From the NCBI RefSeq assembly GCF_001579845.1, contig NZ_CP007440.1, positions 62,001-126,000 of the forward strand: a DNA stretch of 64,000 bases, given 5' to 3'. Shown here piece after piece: positions 62,086 to 64,000 of the stretch (position 1 is the first letter of the stretch; every line of letters begins with the position of its first letter). The position numbers and the translations under genes were made by a program. The stretch comes from Rhodoplanes sp. Z2-YC6860 (GTDB lineage Bacteria > Pseudomonadota > Alphaproteobacteria > Rhizobiales > Xanthobacteraceae). The notes beneath the pieces were generated by a model that saw nothing but the letters and a program-made list of their open reading frames with translations, had not been told where the DNA came from and made no database searches.

Positions 62086-62754
62086 ATGCTGGCGGAAACG
62101 CACCAGGACGAACTCGATGCCGGGCCGCGCAAGGGCGGCCCGGGCACCGAACGGCTGTGTGCGGTGACCCGGACGGTGAAGCCGGTCGAGGATTTGATCC
62201 GCTTCGTGGTCGGACCCGACGGTGTCGTGCCGGACCTGAAGCGCAAACTGCCGGGCCGCGGTCTCTGGATCACGGCAGACAGGCTGACGTTGAAGGACGC
62301 CGTCACACGAAATGTGTTCGCGCGCGGCTTCAAACGGGACATCCGCGCGACGGCTGAGCTGATCGATCAGACCGAGCTCATGCTGCAGCGGGCGGTGCTC
62401 GATGCGCTGGCGATTGCCGGCAAGGCGGGCTCGGTTTTGACCGGATTCGCCAAGGTCGAGGCCGCCATCGCCCGCGAGCCGATCGTGGGCCTGATCCACG
62501 CATCGGATGCCGGCCATGACGGGGTGGCCAAGCTCGCCGGAGCACTGCGGCACCGGCCGGACTGCGACCGGATCCTGGCCATCAAAACCTTCACCACCGC
62601 CCAATTGGATTTGGCACTGGGGCGGTCAAATGTGGTACATGCAGCCCTGCTTGCCGGGCCTGCGAATGACACGGTTCTGGCGCGTTTAGCGCGCCTGGAG
62701 CGCTTTCGATCGGGTGTCCCCGGCGACAGCGGCGGCAACGGCGTACGGAATTGA
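62086..62754 (+). CDS. YlxR-like RNA-binding protein fused to an L7Ae-like domain
   Basis: 222 residues. The YlxR (DUF448) domain is at about 20-100 (ERLCAVTRTVKPVEDLIRFV, KLPGRGLWITADR) and a second domain (about 110-190, LDALAIAGKAGSVLTGFAKV, IVGLIHASDAGHDG) resembles the L7Ae/YlxQ kink-turn-binding fold. Both are often separate genes (ylxR, ylxQ) in Firmicutes and fused in alphaproteobacteria. It lies between nusA and infB in the usual order; start ATG 62086, 20 bases after nusA. Confidence 0.9.
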   Translation: MLAETHQDELDAGPRKGGPGTERLCAVTRTVKPVEDLIRFVVGPDGVVPDLKRKLPGRGLWITADRLTLKDAVTRNVFARGFKRDIRATAELIDQTELMLQRAVLDALAIAGKAGSVLTGFAKVEAAIAREPIVGLIHASDAGHDGVAKLAGALRHRPDCDRILAIKTFTTAQLDLALGRSNVVHAALLAGPANDTVLARLARLERFRSGVPGDSGGNGVRN

Positions 62755-62770
62755 CAGGAATTGCGACTGA

Positions 62771-64000
62771 ATGGCTGACACCAAGACCCCCGACGGCAAG
62801 ACGTTGAGCGTAGGCGGCAAGTCGACGCTCTCGCTCAAGCCGCGCACCGAGACTGGCGTCGTGCGCCAGAGCTTCAGCCATGGCCGCAGCAAGCAGGTGG
62901 TGGTCGAGGTCAAGAAACGCCGCATGGGCAGCGACGGCAAGCCCGAGCCGGCCGCCGCTCCGGCGCCCGTTGCACCGCCGCCGGTCGCCAAGCGCCCCGA
63001 TCCCGCACCTGCCGGGCGATCCGCGCGCCCTGCATCCGCCCCGCCGAGCTCGGCGCCGCCGAAGTCCTCCGGCGTGGTGCTGCGCACCCTGACCGACGAA
63101 GAGCGAGAGCGGCGTGCTCACGCGCTCGGCGACGCGCGTTTGCGTGAGGCCGAAGAGCGCAAGATCGCCGAGGAAGAGGCCAAGATCCGCGCCCAGCGCG
63201 AAGCCGCCGAGAAGGTCGAGCGTGAGGCTGCCGAAGCCCGCAAGCGCGAAGAGGACGACCGTCGCAAACACGACGAGGTCTCCAAGAAAAAAGCCGACGA
63301 GGTTGCCAAGAAGCGTTTTGGCGAACCCGAGGCGGCCGCCCCGGCGGCGCCTGCTGCCAAAGCGCCGGCTGCGGCTGCGCGGCCTGGCACTTCCACGGCG
63401 CGTCCTGGCACCCCGGCACGTCCCGGCGCACCGGCACGTCCCGGTGCCCGCCCGGCTCTGGAATCCGAAGAAGAAGAAGCGCCGAAATTCCGGCGCGGCC
63501 CCGGCGGCGCCATGCGCCCGGCGGCGCCCCCGCAACGTCCGACCCGCGCCGCCAAGACCGCGACCGAGCGGCCGCGCGGCCGCCTGACGCTCGTCAATGC
63601 GCTCAATGACGACGTGCGCGAGCGTTCGACCGCGTCGTTCCATCGCCGCGAGCAGCGCCGTCACAAGGCCATGATGGGCAACGAGCCGCGCGAGAAGATC
63701 TCTCGCGAGGTCACGATCCCCGAGGCGATCACCATCCAGGAACTCGCCAATCGCATGTCCGAGCGGTCGGTCGAGATCATCAAGTACCTGATGAAACAGG
63801 GCCAGATGGCGACGATCAACGACGTGATCGACGCCGACACCGCCCAGCTCATCGCCGAGGAACTCGGCCACACCGTCAAGCGCGTCGCCGAGGCTGACGT
63901 CGAGGAAGGCGTGTTCGACGTCGCCGACGATCCGGACGATCTCGAGCCGCGCGCGCCGGTCGTGACCGTCATGGGCCACGTCGACCACGGCAAGACCTCG
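62771..64000 (+). CDS. infB: Translation initiation factor IF-2, 5' part
   Basis: 410 codons visible; the gene runs off the window. The N-terminus ([20 protein letters not shown]) has the alphaproteobacterial IF2-associated region, followed by a charged coiled-coil (about 115-190, [20 protein letters not shown]) and a Pro/Ala/Gly tract (about 200-240, [16 protein letters not shown]). The IF2_N domain is at about 310-370 ([20 protein letters not shown]). The last nine codons, GHVDHGKTS, are the G1 phosphate-binding loop of the GTPase domain. ATG 62771 starts it. Confidence 0.97.
   Translation, partial: MADTKTPDGKTLSVGGKSTLSLKPRTETGVVRQSFSHGRSKQVVVEVKKRRMGSDGKPEPAAAPAPVAPPPVAKRPDPAPAGRSARPASAPPSSAPPKSSGVVLRTLTDEERERRAHALGDARLREAEERKIAEEEAKIRAQREAAEKVEREAAEARKREEDDRRKHDEVSKKKADEVAKKRFGEPEAAAPAAPAAKAPAAAARPGTSTARPGTPARPGAPARPGARPALESEEEEAPKFRRGPGGAMRPAAPPQRPTRAAKTATERPRGRLTLVNALNDDVRERSTASFHRREQRRHKAMMGNEPREKISREVTIPEAITIQELANRMSERSVEIIKYLMKQGQMATINDVIDADTAQLIAEELGHTVKRVAEADVEEGVFDVADDPDDLEPRAPVVTVMGHVDHGKTS

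Overview
High-GC alphaproteobacterial DNA, most likely a member of the Hyphomicrobiales near Bradyrhizobium, Rhodopseudomonas and Xanthobacteraceae. Reasons: the gene order nfu-tsaB-rimI-fur ... miaB-phoH-ybeY-corC-lnt-HTH-metK-trmB-rimP-nusA-ylxR-infB, a Fur/Mur protein without the usual CxxC, several Bug-type solute receptors, FixK/FNR-type boxes, and rhizobial-type palindromic repeats. The window is all chromosomal-looking. I see no rRNA, tRNA, CRISPR array, transposase or phage gene.

Layout. (1) 0-7 kb is a stress / low-oxygen-type neighbourhood: CBS-BON protein, a zinc alcohol dehydrogenase broken by one in-frame amber codon, a small conserved protein, a fused acyl-CoA-synthetase-like/GNAT lysine acetyltransferase, a cold-shock protein and a triple-BON protein. 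FixK/FNR-like boxes lie before the first three genes. (2) 7-12 kb holds a Bug receptor, an ABC-F ATPase, a fatty-acid desaturase and a Tyr/Gly-rich secreted protein. (3) 12-24 kb is catabolic. A Rieske oxygenase paired with a glutamine-synthetase-like enzyme runs divergently from an IclR regulator. A second operon carries a dehydrogenase, 4-hydroxybenzoate hydroxylase (pobA), a Bug receptor, a polysaccharide-deacetylase-fold hydrolase and an alpha/beta hydrolase, divergent from an FAD monooxygenase. (4) 24-32 kb is mostly housekeeping: MBL protein, adenosine kinase, trpS, universal stress protein, nfu, tsaB-rimI, fur.

(5) 32.3-49.5 kb is an accessory metabolic block: an orphan molybdopterin hydroxylase subunit, two MFS transporters, two LysR regulators, an SDR, cytochrome P460, an orphan solute-binding protein with a racemase-fold protein lacking the usual cysteines, a cupin, a MetE-like methyltransferase, a TRAP transporter and a Bug receptor. 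It separates fur from miaB, which from memory are close together in related genomes. Palindromic repeats are concentrated in its right half and at its junctions. (6) 49.7-64 kb returns to core genes for tRNA modification, rRNA maturation, lipoprotein acylation, SAM synthesis and the rimP-nusA-infB transcription/translation operon. The window ends inside the G1 loop of infB.

Most unusual points: the GS-like/Rieske pair, the pobA operon of mixed hydrolases, the cysteine-less racemase homologue, the amber-interrupted dehydrogenase with an intact FixK-type promoter, and a metK terminator that matches half of a dispersed palindromic repeat apart from one compensatory base-pair swap. No wholly new system could be proven from sequence reading alone.
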